Shown here piece by piece: positions 35,442 through 46,500 of a DNA stretch of 64,000 nt. The position numbers were made by a program, and so were the translations under genes. This DNA is from Edaphochlamys debaryana. Its lineage: Eukaryota > Chlorophyta > Chlorophyceae > Chlamydomonadales. Numbering within the stretch: the stretch's first letter is position 1; every line of letters begins with the position of its first letter. The notes under the pieces were generated by a model. That model did no database searches. It was given only the letters and a program-made list of their open reading frames with translations, and was not told the origin of the DNA. The DNA lies in NCBI GenBank assembly GCA_016858145.1, contig JAEHOE010000074.1, positions 248,001-312,000 on the forward strand. The letters run 5' to 3'.

Positions 35442-35517
35442 CGGACCCTACATCTCACAGGTCGTGGGCTCTGCCCTCCCGTGTCTGCTGCTCCATTAAT
35501 AGTGTAGCGCACACGCT

Positions 35518-37452
35518 ATGGAGGTCGACATTGCGGCGCCTAGCGAGGCGCCAGCTGCCAATGCGCGACCAGCTGTCCAGGACGCTCCGGGCGGGGCAGC
35601 AGGGAATGAAGCCAGCACGAGCGGTCAAGAGCAGGCTGCAAGGCCTGTTGGTCGAATGCCCGTTCCATCGCGCCGCTTCAACCTGTGGGTCAACCAGGCT
35701 CGATGCCCAGCCTCTCCCGTTTGCGCCTAGGCGCAAGCCTGACGCACTTGTCACCGTTCTTGCAGGGTGGAGTTGACACAGATGGGTGGTGGGTTCCTAG
35801 CGAAGGAGCAGCTGGACCTGATGCAGGTGCGTGGGCATGGCTCCCAAAGCGGCACACCTGCCTCACCCCTCGGTCCCCCCCGGAGCTCACACGTTGCCCG
35901 CTGCAGGCCCGGCTAGCGCACGGAGCACTCCTCTTCCAACCCAGCATCTGCAAACCGCGCCATGTGGCGCTCCGGGAGCTGGACTACCTCCGGGACTTGG
36001 GGCTTGACGTCCCGGACTGGCACTCAGCCAAGAACACCAAGCGGCAACCCGTTCTCCACCACCACTCCACCGCCTCCATCCGGCAGACCATGGCCCGCGG
36101 GGTAAGGCCACACTCTCAGTCCTGCTCCCAGCGGCCCGGACCCACCCAGAAAGCTTGACTCACTCACAAACCGTTCCACCATCCGCACAGAAAGCGGCGC
36201 CGCAGCAGGGCGGCAAGGTGGGCAACGCCATGAAGCTGCTGCGGGCGGTCAAGAGCAAGGCCAACGGCTCCGGGCGCACCTACACCTCCAAGTACCGCGG
36301 CGTGCACCAGACCTTCCCCACCAAGCGCTGGGAGGCGCAGTTCCGCCGAAATGGGAAGCCCACCTCGCTCGGTGAGGCATAGGAGGTTACAAGCTCAGCG
36401 TTTACACTCCAGACCAGCACGCCAACTCCCTCCCATCGCATGCGCACCAGTGCATTCTAGTTCTAGTACTTGTACCACATGCTTCATGAAGCTTGCAAGG
36501 GGCCGCTCCCCAGCAGTGCGGATCCTTCTTGCGCGAGGCTCACACTGGGCCTCGCCCTCGCCGCTCCTGCTGCTGAGCAGGCTGCTTCGACCACGAGGAG
36601 GAGGCGGCCCGCGCGTACGACAAGATGATGCTGTGGTGCGAACTGCACAATGCGGCGGGCGTCAAGAGCGGCATCACCAACTTCGACCCCACCGAGTACG
36701 AGAAGGAGTTTGCCTGGCTGCAGGCCATCTCCCAGGTGCGGGCGGCGGGTATGAACAAGGGCTAGGCGGGGGGTCGCGGGGCATGCGTGCCCGTCGAGTC
36801 CCCTGCCCTGTGCTCTCCACGCTCCTCCCTTGCCCCCTCCCTGACCGCCTTTTCACCTGGGGTCCGCCCCGCTGCCCCTCTCCCTCGTGTGCCCCAGGAC
36901 GAGCTGATTGAGACGCTGCGCAGCGAGGGCCGGCGGCAGGCGGCGCACCGCATGATGCGGCAGAAGCGGGAGGGCCAGGTGGAGCAGTCGGAGGACGAGG
37001 ACGCGCCCGCGCCCGCTCCTCAGGCCTACCACCAGCCGCCGCTCTTCGGCGGCCACGGCATGGCGGCGGCGCAGCCCGCCGCGCTGGCCGCCGCATCCGG
37101 CACGCAGCCGCTGCCGTACAAGCCCGACACGGTGTCCGCGCTCATGCAGCAGCAGGCGGCGGCGGCGGCGGCGGGGCTGGGCATGACGGCGGCGCTGGGC
37201 ATGGGCGTGCAGGGGGTGGGGGTGGGCATGCAGGGGATGGGGGGGCAGGGCGTGCAGGCGGTGGGCATGCAGGGGGTGCAGATGCGGGCGGCGGAGCTGG
37301 CCATGGCGGAGGCGGCAGCGGCGGGGGGCGGTGCGGAGGCCGCCAGCATTCCCGTGGTGGCGCCGCACGTGGCCGGGGGCGTGGGGCCGCTCACGGCGCT
37401 GCCGGCGTCGCTCGGGGGCGCACCCGCACCGGAGGGGGGGCCCACGGCATGA
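35518..37452 (+). CDS. AP2-domain DNA-binding transcription factor
   Basis: Nuclear transcription factor with a single AP2/ERF-type DNA-binding domain. Six exons (35518-35684, 35766-35826, 35907-36101, 36191-36371, 36581-36735, 36898-37452) give 437 aa. The domain (residues ~174-245) starts SKYRGVHQTFPTKRWEAQFR, with the conserved YRGV and W-x-AQ strands, then CFDHEEEAARAYDKMML and GITNFDPTEYEKE. An intron splits it at the second strand. The extended NF..YEKE end resembles the AP2/ANT rather than the ERF subgroup. The C-terminal ~185 residues begin with an acidic/basic helix (RRQAAHRMMRQKREGQ) and become Ala/Gly/Met-rich, a possible activation region. Exon 1 was ended at a GTGGGT donor because only this keeps the frame into exon 2. 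Target genes are unknown. Confidence 0.9.
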
Positions 37453-38300
37453 GAGGGCGGTCGCGGGAGGGGGGGCGGAGAAGGCTCAGGGGGTTTACGG
37501 AAGTGGGCACGACACGACGCACTGCCATGTTGCGCTCCCGGGAAGCTTGCGGCGTAATGCCACATGGCGCAACGTGGCCACCCGCTGAGGCGACGGCGCT
37601 GTGGCTGACAGACCATATTAATGGATGGCGGGGGTGTTCGGACAGGTTTGGACTGGTAATGGCTGAAGTTGTTTTTTGCCCGCTCGGGGATGCCGCCGGG
37701 ACTTGTGGCAGTCAAGGCTGGTGACAGCTGAATGGGCGTCGCGGAACACATGTTCTGCTTGCCAGGTGGGTAACTGAGTCAGTGTACAGTCTTGAGAATT
37801 GAGACGCATATTGCACCTGCTGTAATGCAGTCCCTGCTTCAGTTATCATGCCCTCCACGCTCCACCAGGCCTCCAACTCTCTTTAGCAATACTCTCGAAT
37901 GCATCGGTCACATTTGTTTTGGATCTTGGTCACGCCACCGACCAACCGCTAGCCCCGGCAGCTACCACCCCACCGCCGGGCGCCGGGGTACACACCCTCG
38001 CCGCATCACGGCACTAGCCATACGACATCTGGTGCCCAGCATGGGTCACACATAACTATGATCACGCTTCTGTCGTCAAGTCGAACCTCACGGCACCTGG
38101 AATACCGCACACACCTAGTATCTACAGAGCAGCCCGGAGACCGCATAGACGACGACAAGAAATCACTGCTATGCTCGCGCTGCCCTCCGCCCCACCCAGG
38201 CAAGGCCCCGCCAGCACTGCCTTGGGGTCCCAGCCGTGCCGGAGCTCTATCCACCACGCGCCAAGCACAGCAACTCCACGACGGCTCCTGGGCCGGCCGC
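37453..38300. other. Convergent intergenic region with a candidate TGTAA signal
   Basis: This region lies between the AP2 stop and the stop of the LMBR1-like gene. It contains both 3' UTRs and falls in G+C toward its middle. TGTAA at 37821-37825 (CTGCTGTAATGCAG) is about 370 nt past the AP2 stop. No matching TTACA for the minus-strand gene was spotted. Confidence 0.55.
37821..37825 (+). terminator. Candidate poly(A) signal TGTAA for the AP2 gene
   Basis: Algal-type poly(A) signal placed about 370 nt after the AP2 stop codon, a normal 3' UTR length. Use of the signal is inferred. Confidence 0.5.
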
Positions 38301-41300
38301 TCAGTCGATCATGGCGTAGGCGTCCTCGGGCTTCCGCCGCTGCCAGGTCTTCTTACCGCGGAACGCCTGCAACGTGCGGGGAACAGGGTGTAGGCCTTCA
38401 ATACCATGCATGGCACACGACAAAGCACAGCTGACCTGAGCCCCCAAGCACGCACGAATAGCCGGCATGCCCCATCTTTCAGACACGTGCCGCCCCTAGG
38501 AACGTACCATAAAGATGCCTGTCAGCAGCGTGATTGCGAGCATGGCGTAGATGAAGACGTTGAGGTTGTAGATGTACTTGATTCCGATGAGGTACATGAC
38601 CTGGTTGCCGAACACGTCGAAGATGGCGGTGCCGTCCGCGTACACGGCAAACGCCTGGGGGTGGAAGGCCGGGGCGAGACGTGGGGAAGGGCGCGTTACA
38701 CGGCAAGTCGCACGAGGAGAAGGAACGAGGGTGAGTGCCCCAGCTGCGGTCCAGGTTTGGATGCGTGCCGCAATCCACGCGAAGCAGCGGTGACTGGTTG
38801 GCCCCGGGCGGCCCTCGCACCGCGGCCTCTGCCCGGGAAGCCAGGCCGACCTCGTGGTCCCCTTCGCAGCCCCCGCGCGCCCGCCCCCGCCCTCCGGCCG
38901 TACCTGCGCGCAGAACTGCACGATGGCTGGGCTCATGAGGAGGATGAGGGCGGTGTTGACGATGAAGGAGCTCATCATGGTGGCGCCGGGGCGCATGGGG
39001 TAGAGCTTGATGATGAGGAAGTTGAGGCCCATGAGGAAGTTGCCCTGGGGGGTAGAGGAGGGAGTGCGGGGGGGGCGTTGGGAGAGGAGTACAGCGGGCT
39101 GAGTGAGGTATGAGGTTCGGACGCCAGGGGCGGGGGGGTTGAGCATTGGGAAACACAACAGCGGTTTATGACACTGATACCAGTACGGTACTCTCTGAGC
39201 GCTTGCGCGAGGTACGGCCGCGAGAGGCTACGGACGGGTCTAGGGCGTCCAAGCCAGCCCTGGACGCGCGCGCGACTGACTTTCATGGCAGCGGTCATGA
39301 GGTAGAGGCAGTAGATGGAGAAGGCGAGCACGCCGAAGAGCGGGAACACGTCGTCTAGCGTCACGAACATGGAGTTGAGGAAGGGCGAGAGCGGCCGCGG
39401 CGGCAGCTGGTAGGCGATCATGTGCGCGATCCACGTGAAGGTCAGCACGTAGGCCATGAAGGCCATGAAGCCCAGCACGTAGAACCCCAGCATGAACAGC
39501 ACCCAGCGCACGTCGCCGTCCTCGCCCTGCGCATGGGGGGCACACAGTCAGCGGGGCATGGGGCGCGACTCATAAGGCGCTGGCTGCAGGGGCGGCGGAG
39601 GCCCCGCGTGTTTGACCTGGGCATTAGGTGGCGGCGAGACGCCAGCGAGCCAGCCCGGGCTCGCCTGCCGCTACTGCTCCCATGCTTGTGCTCCGTCAAG
39701 CGAGGCGCTGATGCAGCAAACCTGCCCCCCCCAAACAAGTTCCTCCCAAGCCCAAGCACGAGCCCGCGCCCACGCCCCAGCCATCTCCACTCCCCCGCAC
39801 ACCATCACATACACACCTGCGGGAACACCCTCTCCAGCTGGTACTCGTCGTCCTCAAGCAGAGCCACCTCCCGCTGGCACTTGGCCAGGTTGCTGCGCCA
39901 CCGCCGGTCGCGGTCGCCGCGCCGCAGGAGGGCCAACATGTTCTGAAGGGCACAGGCACGGACCAGGGGTCTTGGTTAGGCCAGGGGGTACGGGTCGCTC
40001 TCAGCACGTGAGGCCTGACAAGGCCCCACGCTGACGGGTGTGCCGCAATTGCCACGATCCAAAAGGCAGTGGGACGCGCATCACGCGCCTCCACAACCCA
40101 CATGCGCCCCAGCCCGGGCCCACCCCCCTACACCACCGCTTGCCTCCCTCGCATCCGCACGCACAGACCAAGCCCGGGCGACTCACCGCGACCTGCTTGG
40201 CCCTCTGCGCTATGAGCTGCGCGCGGCGCATGTACTCGGACTTGGTGATGGTCTTGCGCGGGCGGCCCAGGAACTCCTGCGTCCAGTCTACGGGCGTGCC
40301 TATGAGCCCCACGCCGCAGAACACCAGGAACAGCAGCCAGCCCAGCACGGACTGGATGGCCATGATGTAGACCGTGATGGACACGCGCAGCTTCCAGTTC
40401 TCGATCTGCAGCGGCGGCGTGAAGGAGGAGCACTGCGGGGGCAGGGGCGGAGGCGGGGCAGGGGCAGGGGCGGAGCGGGGGGGACTTGTGGGTCGGGAAG
40501 GGGAGAAGGCGAGAGGGCGACGGCGCAGCGTTCAGCCCGGCAGAGCCGCGCAGCCTTGAATGACAGACAGACACGACGGGCACGCACCCGTCCGTCCGTG
40601 CCCGCGCCGTCGGTGGAGTTGGTGCTGGTGGTGTTGGGGTTGAAGATGGGGATGATGCAGGTGGTGTTGGTGGTGGCGAGGGTGCCGTCCAGCAGCGCCG
40701 AGGACTCGCCCAGGCCCGATGTGAGCAGCTGCGTGGGGTAGACCACGTAGCCAATGAGCACTGGGGGGCGGGGAAGGGGCGGGCCAGGGCAGGAGGGGAG
40801 CGGCGTGGGGGGGCTATACGGTACAACATTGCGAATTCGCGTTGGGTTCAGTCGGCCCGGTTCGCAACTGTTCTTAGCCATCCACGACCCGGCGGCACAT
40901 AGACGACAGCGACTGCTCAATGGTACAGGGCCAGCGCCACTACGGCACTCACGGTAGGCGATCACGATGATCAGGATGATGAAGACCAGGAACCCCGCCG
41001 TCCACATGAGCGAGCCCTTGATCTTCTGGCAGAACGTGCTGCGGAGGTCGGGGGCGGAGCGCAAGGCCAGGGGCGTTGGAAAGGGGTCAGAAAGAGCCTC
41101 TCCTCGGGGGTCGTCGTGTGTGCCTACGTATCCAGCCGTGGTGTCCAACCCACATCGCCCCAGCCGTGACTACGCAGTCCTTTCCCGCCTCCGGAGGCTC
41201 CCGGACGATGCTGCCCTCTTCACCTCCCGAACGTGCACGCACGGGCGCCCCGCCCCGCCCCGCCCCGCCCCGCGCCAGTCCCCCAAAGAGCTCACTAATC

Positions 41301-41901
41301 GCTGTCGGCCTCATAGAAGAAGAGCGTGAAGGGCAGGATGAGGAACACGAGCACCAGGTTGGAGATGAAGACCGCGTACCACAGCTGCTCCATTGGCAGC
41401 GTGTAGTTGCAGCTGCTGGGCGATATACTCTGCGCACACGCTTGCGTGTTTGCCACGTCCAGTGGGAACATGAGCACCGTCCAGATGGCCAGCGTCATAG
41501 ACAGCACGACTATGATTTTGGGAACCCATGCTTGGTTGCGGTCCTCCGGGTGGGAGTACTCCACTAGGATGTAGATGCAGCCCGCCAGCACCAGCGCCGC
41601 CGCCACCACGGTGACCAGGATAAGGAACCAGTTGAAACCTGAGGAGGAGGAGGGGGCAGAGGTTGGGGGGGAGGGGCAAGGGGGAGGGGAGGAGAGGGGG
41701 GTGACGTGGAGGAGTGGAGGGCGAGTGGGGAGCGGGGAAGTGGGTTGGGGCGGGAGAGAGAGTGGGACGCGGGCCCGCAGGATGAGAGCATGAGGACGCC
41801 GGTGCGCCCGTGCTCTCAGCTCAGAGGACCGAGGCTGGGTCCGCTCCAGGGTCGATTTCACGGCTGTACTGATGCCCAGACCCTGACGCACCGTCAGCCA
41901 T
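38301..41901 (-). CDS. LMBR1-like polytopic membrane protein (LIMR family)
   Basis: Integral membrane protein related to plant LMBR1-like proteins and animal LMBRD1; a transporter/receptor-like role on endomembranes is known only for animal relatives. Ten exons (41901-41892, 41638-41296, 41038-40953, 40760-40588, 40432-40187, 39942-39817, 39526-39281, 39044-38904, 38654-38508, 38366-38301) give 527 aa, the usual family length. About nine TM helices are visible: three in exon 2, and one or two each in exons 3, 5, 7, 8 and 9. Family blocks include EYSHPEDRNQAWVPK, LMFPLDVAN, CNYTLPMEQLWYAVF, LPFTLFFYEADSD, GLIGTPVDW and PLSPFLNSMFVTLDD. Exon 6 forms a charged cytosolic coiled segment. An Asn/Thr-rich loop in exon 4 has NTT/NST glycosylation-type sites. 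Exon 1 carries only ten coding bases (MAD plus one), chosen because it gives MADGFNW, matching plant homologues. Confidence 0.92.
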
Positions 41902-43139
41902 CTTGAGCGCCTATGCTCGAGGACCGCAGCCACGTGAGGGGCGTAGGGGCCTGCAGGGCAACAACAGGTGTGCCGTCAGGGAGAGCTTGGGAGGCTATAG
42001 CCCAGCCACAGCACGTTGCGGACCGCTTTGGTGCCCTGGGTGCACCCCCGCGGCGACAGGGGCAGACCAGAAGCCCGGGAAAGCTCGTGCACACCCCTGC
42101 CCCCCCATCAACCCCTTGCGCCCTCGTCTGTGTTGTGCTCTCAAGGTATCCGTGAATTTCTGACGATCATGCTTCCACCCTCAACCCCTCCAAGCCCAGC
42201 CCGCTGCACGGGCCCCGCACCTGCTGCCAAGCTGCAGGCAGCTGCTGAGTGGCACGCTGATGGCGGGTCCGTAGGCCTCGCCGAGCGCCTCCTGCTCGGG
42301 CCCTCCCTCCGCCGCTACGAGCCTGTGGAGATGCCAAGCCTCATGCTGGCGAGCGGTGGCGCTGCAGCAGGTGGCAGAACCTGAGCCCGGCGATGCTAGT
42401 TGTGAGGAGGTCCCTCTTCGCTAAGCTAAGGCAAGCTTGGCGGTGAAAATCACAGCACGTAACAGCTGTGACGAGAAATGCGCGGACAGTCTACGAAGCC
42501 CTGAGTGGGAGTGCGAGAGACGCTTGGTGTGTTTGAACCAGAATACCAAGCAAAAAATGTATATAAAGCGGGTAATCACGAGGACCGAAGTACAGGGACA
42601 GAAGGTCCGGCCCAGGCCCGTTGTGGAAGGCAATCCGGCCGACCCAGGGAGGTCGCGGGTCGGTGCTCCATGTGCGCCACACCAGACTTGTTGTTACATC
42701 TCTGCGCTCCGCAGCGCATAATCAACCCCTAAGCACATTTCTATAAGGCGCTCAACGACGCGCGAGCTGTGCAAGCCTCGCCGTCGCTCGGCTGTCAGAG
42801 GCTGGTAGCACACACCACTGCAAGCTTGTTATAATTACACATAATGTGGTCCCTGAAACAGCCGCTTGGCCGGGCTGGCCGCCTGCAGCGACAGCGGGCG
42901 GCAGCCCAGCCAGAGGCGTGGTCGCGGCGGTCGGTCCTCGCAACCCAGATGACCTCTCCCCTCCTTGAGGCTCTGGCAAGTCATGTTGCGGGAGGGGAGA
43001 GCAGGGGGACCGGGGGGGAGGCGGTTAGCGTCCGGGGGGGCTTCAAGGGAGGCGGGAGGGTGTCGCGCGTCGAGAGCCACGGCTCCGACGCGGTCGGAGG
43101 ATACGCCTCGGAAACTGCTCCGCGACTGAAGCCCTGGTC
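41902..43139. other. Intergenic region upstream of the LMBR1-like gene; contains a TATA-like site
   Basis: 5' flank of the minus-strand LMBR1-like gene and left flank of the inverted duplication. TATATAAA at 42560-42567 on the plus strand is a good TATA-like sequence, but no gene start follows at a fitting distance. One small frame (42169-42384) is listed separately. Confidence 0.45.
42169..42384 (+). CDS. Small hypothetical protein
   Basis: ATG at 42169 opens 71 codons with strong G/C third-position bias; it contains AAKLQAAAEWHADGGSVGLA and RRYEPVEMPSLM. No domain or signal peptide. It could be a short gene divergent from the LMBR1-like gene or one exon of a longer one. Support is codon bias only. 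Confidence 0.28.
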   Translation: MLPPSTPPSPARCTGPAPAAKLQAAAEWHADGGSVGLAERLLLGPSLRRYEPVEMPSLMLASGGAAAGGRT

Positions 43140-43557
43140 GCAGCCGCGCGCGCAACTTGCGTCAACGCACCACAGCCTGGTCGCACCGTGCTAGCGACGC
43201 ACATCGGCAGGCATCGAAGCCCTTCATCACCGCTCGCGACGCACGGCCGTGCAGGCCACTCGCAAACACACTCCTCATGCGTCTCACCGCTAGCGCTCAC
43301 CGCTTGGCGCACTCGCAACGGCTGCTGCTGCAGGCAAGGCGGACCCTGCCCGCGAGTGGATTCGCGACGCTCGCGACTGCCAAGTGAGGCTTAGGGCATT
43401 TTGCGGCATATCTTTGATGAGGCTCTGGAATGCACCACAGGGGGCCTGGGCGTGCCCCCTGGCAAGACGATAGCCTAGCATCCGTTGGTGTCGAGCATGG
43501 CGACCTCGGCCAAGCCGCGCTGCAGATCTGAGCCCTGCCGCTCTTCAACGCTGCAGG

Positions 43558-46500
43558 ATGGCTACTGCGGTTCCCGCCACGGAGGTGGTGGAGCTGATCG
43601 ACCGCCTGAACGCGGCCTACGAGAAGGTGGGGAGGGGCCTGGGGTTGGGGGCCTCTGCGGTTTGGGGGCCTCTGCGGTTTGGGGGCCTCTGCGGTTTGGG
43701 GGCGTTCAAGGTGATCGGGCCACGGTCCGCTTTGAGGACTGGCAGGCGGACAGACTCCACTTCCACACTGGGCGATGGAGGGGGGGGGGACAGCGCAGCC
43801 CAAGCAGCAGGGACAGGCAAGGTCAACCCGGTACAGCAGCCGAGGTCCTCGCGTGCCATCCCTGCCCCCGCCGCAGGTGCACGTGGCCTATGAGGAGAAC
43901 TTCTGGAGCACCAAGATGGCTCTGGCGGTGGGGCGGGGGTGGCTTGGGGTGGGGGTGGGTGAGTGAGTTGGCCGAGGGGATGCCTAGGAAAGGAAAACAA
44001 CAGGATCGACCAGTAGGCCAGCGGGCGTGTGATGGGGCGGGGTGGGTGGTTAGGGTCGGCAAGGATCGGAGGGGCGTGGTCCTGGAGGCGGCCAGCAGTG
44101 GGCGCTGCCAGCCCGCTCCTCCTGACCGAGCGTCTTCCCTCGCCCCCTCCGCCCCCTCCGCCTCCCTCCCCCCCCCCCCAGGGCTCCAGCTCCGACGCCC
44201 TGGCCTCCACCAAGACCGCCTACGACGCATTCCTGGCAGACCCCGCCAACCTGGCGGCGGTGCGGAAGGCGCAGGTGGGGAGGGGGAGGAAGGGGGGGGG
44301 AGGTCCACTGGTCAAGACTGGCTGAGGGAAGGGGTGCATGCGGGCAGTACGTTGGCAGGTCATGGCGGGGGGCATTCCCAATGCCAACCGCCGCCCTGCC
44401 GCGCTGCCCCCCCCCCCATCCCCTCCCCCCCCCAGGCCGACGCCGAGGCCGCCGGGGTCCTGAGCGAGGACCAGGCCAAGGCCCTGCGCATCATGGAGCG
44501 CACCTTCGCATGCTACATCACCGAGGACCCCAAGGCGAGGGGGGGGGGGAGGGAGGGGTTACCGGGACATCAAGGAAGCGCAAGCCGCTGGGCTATGGGC
44601 GCTGAGCGTAGGGAAGTGAGGGACACGGCGGGAAACCCCTCTTGCTGCCTTGTGTTCCGGCTAGGCGTTGCCAGCTCGGACACCAGCTCAAACATGACCC
44701 TCCCGCCCCCCAGGCCGCCGCCATCAAGGAGAAGATCAACCAGCTGGAGGCGGCCCTGGCGCAGGTGGGGGCCGGGGGGGGAAGGGAGAGGGGCCTAGGG
44801 GACCCGGCCGCCCTGCCGTTCCAACCTCAGCACACACGAGCTCTGGGCGCCCCAAGGTCCCGTTTGCGGGCTTCACACGCCCCTCCCTCAGCAGGATGTG
44901 GACCAGGTGTAGAGGACCCACAACCATACACCCACCCGATCACTTACCCGCACCCCTACCCCCCCCCTCCCCCTACCCCCAGTCCCGCAACACCATGAAG
45001 CTGGGCTACACCGACCCCTCCTCGGGCGAGCACCGGGCCGCCTCCTCCGTGCAGCTGCGCAACACCATGCGGGTGGCGGACGACGAGGCCACGCGCAAGG
45101 CCTGCTACGAGGTGGGGGGGGCGGGGGCCCCAGGTGCGGACTGTCTGTATTCACCCTGCCCCTGTCCAGCCGCCTCACGCGCCTGCCTCGTCCTTGCGCA
45201 TGGAGCCCCCCGTCCTCTCCCACGCCTCCCCCCCCCCAGGGCGTCCGCTCCATCGGCCCCTTCGTGGCCGAGGGCTTTGTGGCCATCGTCAAGGAGCGCA
45301 ACCGGCTGGCGCGCATGCTGGGGTACGAGGACTTCTACGGTGAGGGGGCGGGAGGGGGAGGAGAGGGGGGAGGGGGGGACTCCACGAGTTGCTCGCAGTG
45401 TGGGAAGGGACAGACATACGCGCGTCGAGCTCACGCCCGCTGCACCGTTCTGCCCCACCCCTCCCCGGGTGCGCCCCTCAGACTACAAGGTGACCCAGGC
45501 CGAGGGCTTCGGCAAGCGGCGGCTGTTCGAGATCATGGACGGACTGGAGGCGCAGGTGGGGCCTACGAATGGGTGCGGAGAGCGGAGGTTTACCCACACG
45601 CACCTCAACTCCGGGCCATGGGAAACCCGCCCTCTCTGCAGCACCCCAGAGCCAACACGAGCCTCACGCACCTCGCTTCCTCTCCATTCGTACCCCACCC
45701 GCAACCATGCCTTCTCACCTCTCCCCATCTCTCCCCCTTCCCTCCCTTCCCCCCCCAGACCCGGCCCATCATGGAGGCCGCCCGCGAGCGCCTGGCCCGC
45801 GAGAAGGGCGCATCGGCCCTGGAGCCCTGGAACATGGGCTGGGCGCTGGCAGGTGGGGGGGGATAGGGATGAGAGCCGCTCATGAGCGGTGGCCACTGGA
45901 CGCGACGGGGCGGCAAGCGTAGCGGCAGCGCTTGTGGGCGACAGGAGACGGCAGCCCCCTTACCCTAGCTGCTGGCTGCCGCTGCCTCTCTCCCTTTCCC
46001 CTCCAATCTGCTGCCGGAAGTGGCCCACTACCCTACCCCAACCCCGCCACCCTGCCCCACCCTGTCCCCCCAGGTGACACCGAGAAGGCGCAGGACCCCT
46101 ACTTCCCCTTCGAGCAGGTGTGGGGGGGAGTAGGAGAGGGGTACGGGTGGGATTGTTGCGGGGCGTGGCGAGGCCGAGGCGGCGGAAAGGTTGGGGGACG
46201 CCTCCTTCTAGCCCACAGCCTATCGCGTTCAGCCCGCCCACCCCCCCCCACCCCCAGGCGGTTGACGTGTGGGCCCGCACCTTCGCGGCCCTGGGCATCG
46301 AGTACAAGGGCAGCACCATGGTGGGGGCGGAGGGGGGAGGGAGGAGAGGGGAGGCTACGGTGGCGGTGGTGAAGGGGGTCTTCGGGACAAGTAGCGGGAA
46401 GCGGCTGCGGGGCGTGCGCTGGTTGGCAGGCGCCATGGGACGCAGCGTGGCGGTGCCTTGGGGATCGTGGCTCTGGGAGAGGCCTCGCCATAGCCCTGCG

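Noticed and set aside
42560..42567. TATATAAA as a definite promoter
   Set aside because: No supportable gene start follows on the plus strand; kept only as a note.
43497..43557. Upstream ATG (MATSAKPRC...) as a transit-peptide start for the M3 peptidase
   Set aside because: It runs out of frame with exon 1, no intron joins it in phase, and the two arms differ by an indel there, so it is treated as 5' UTR.
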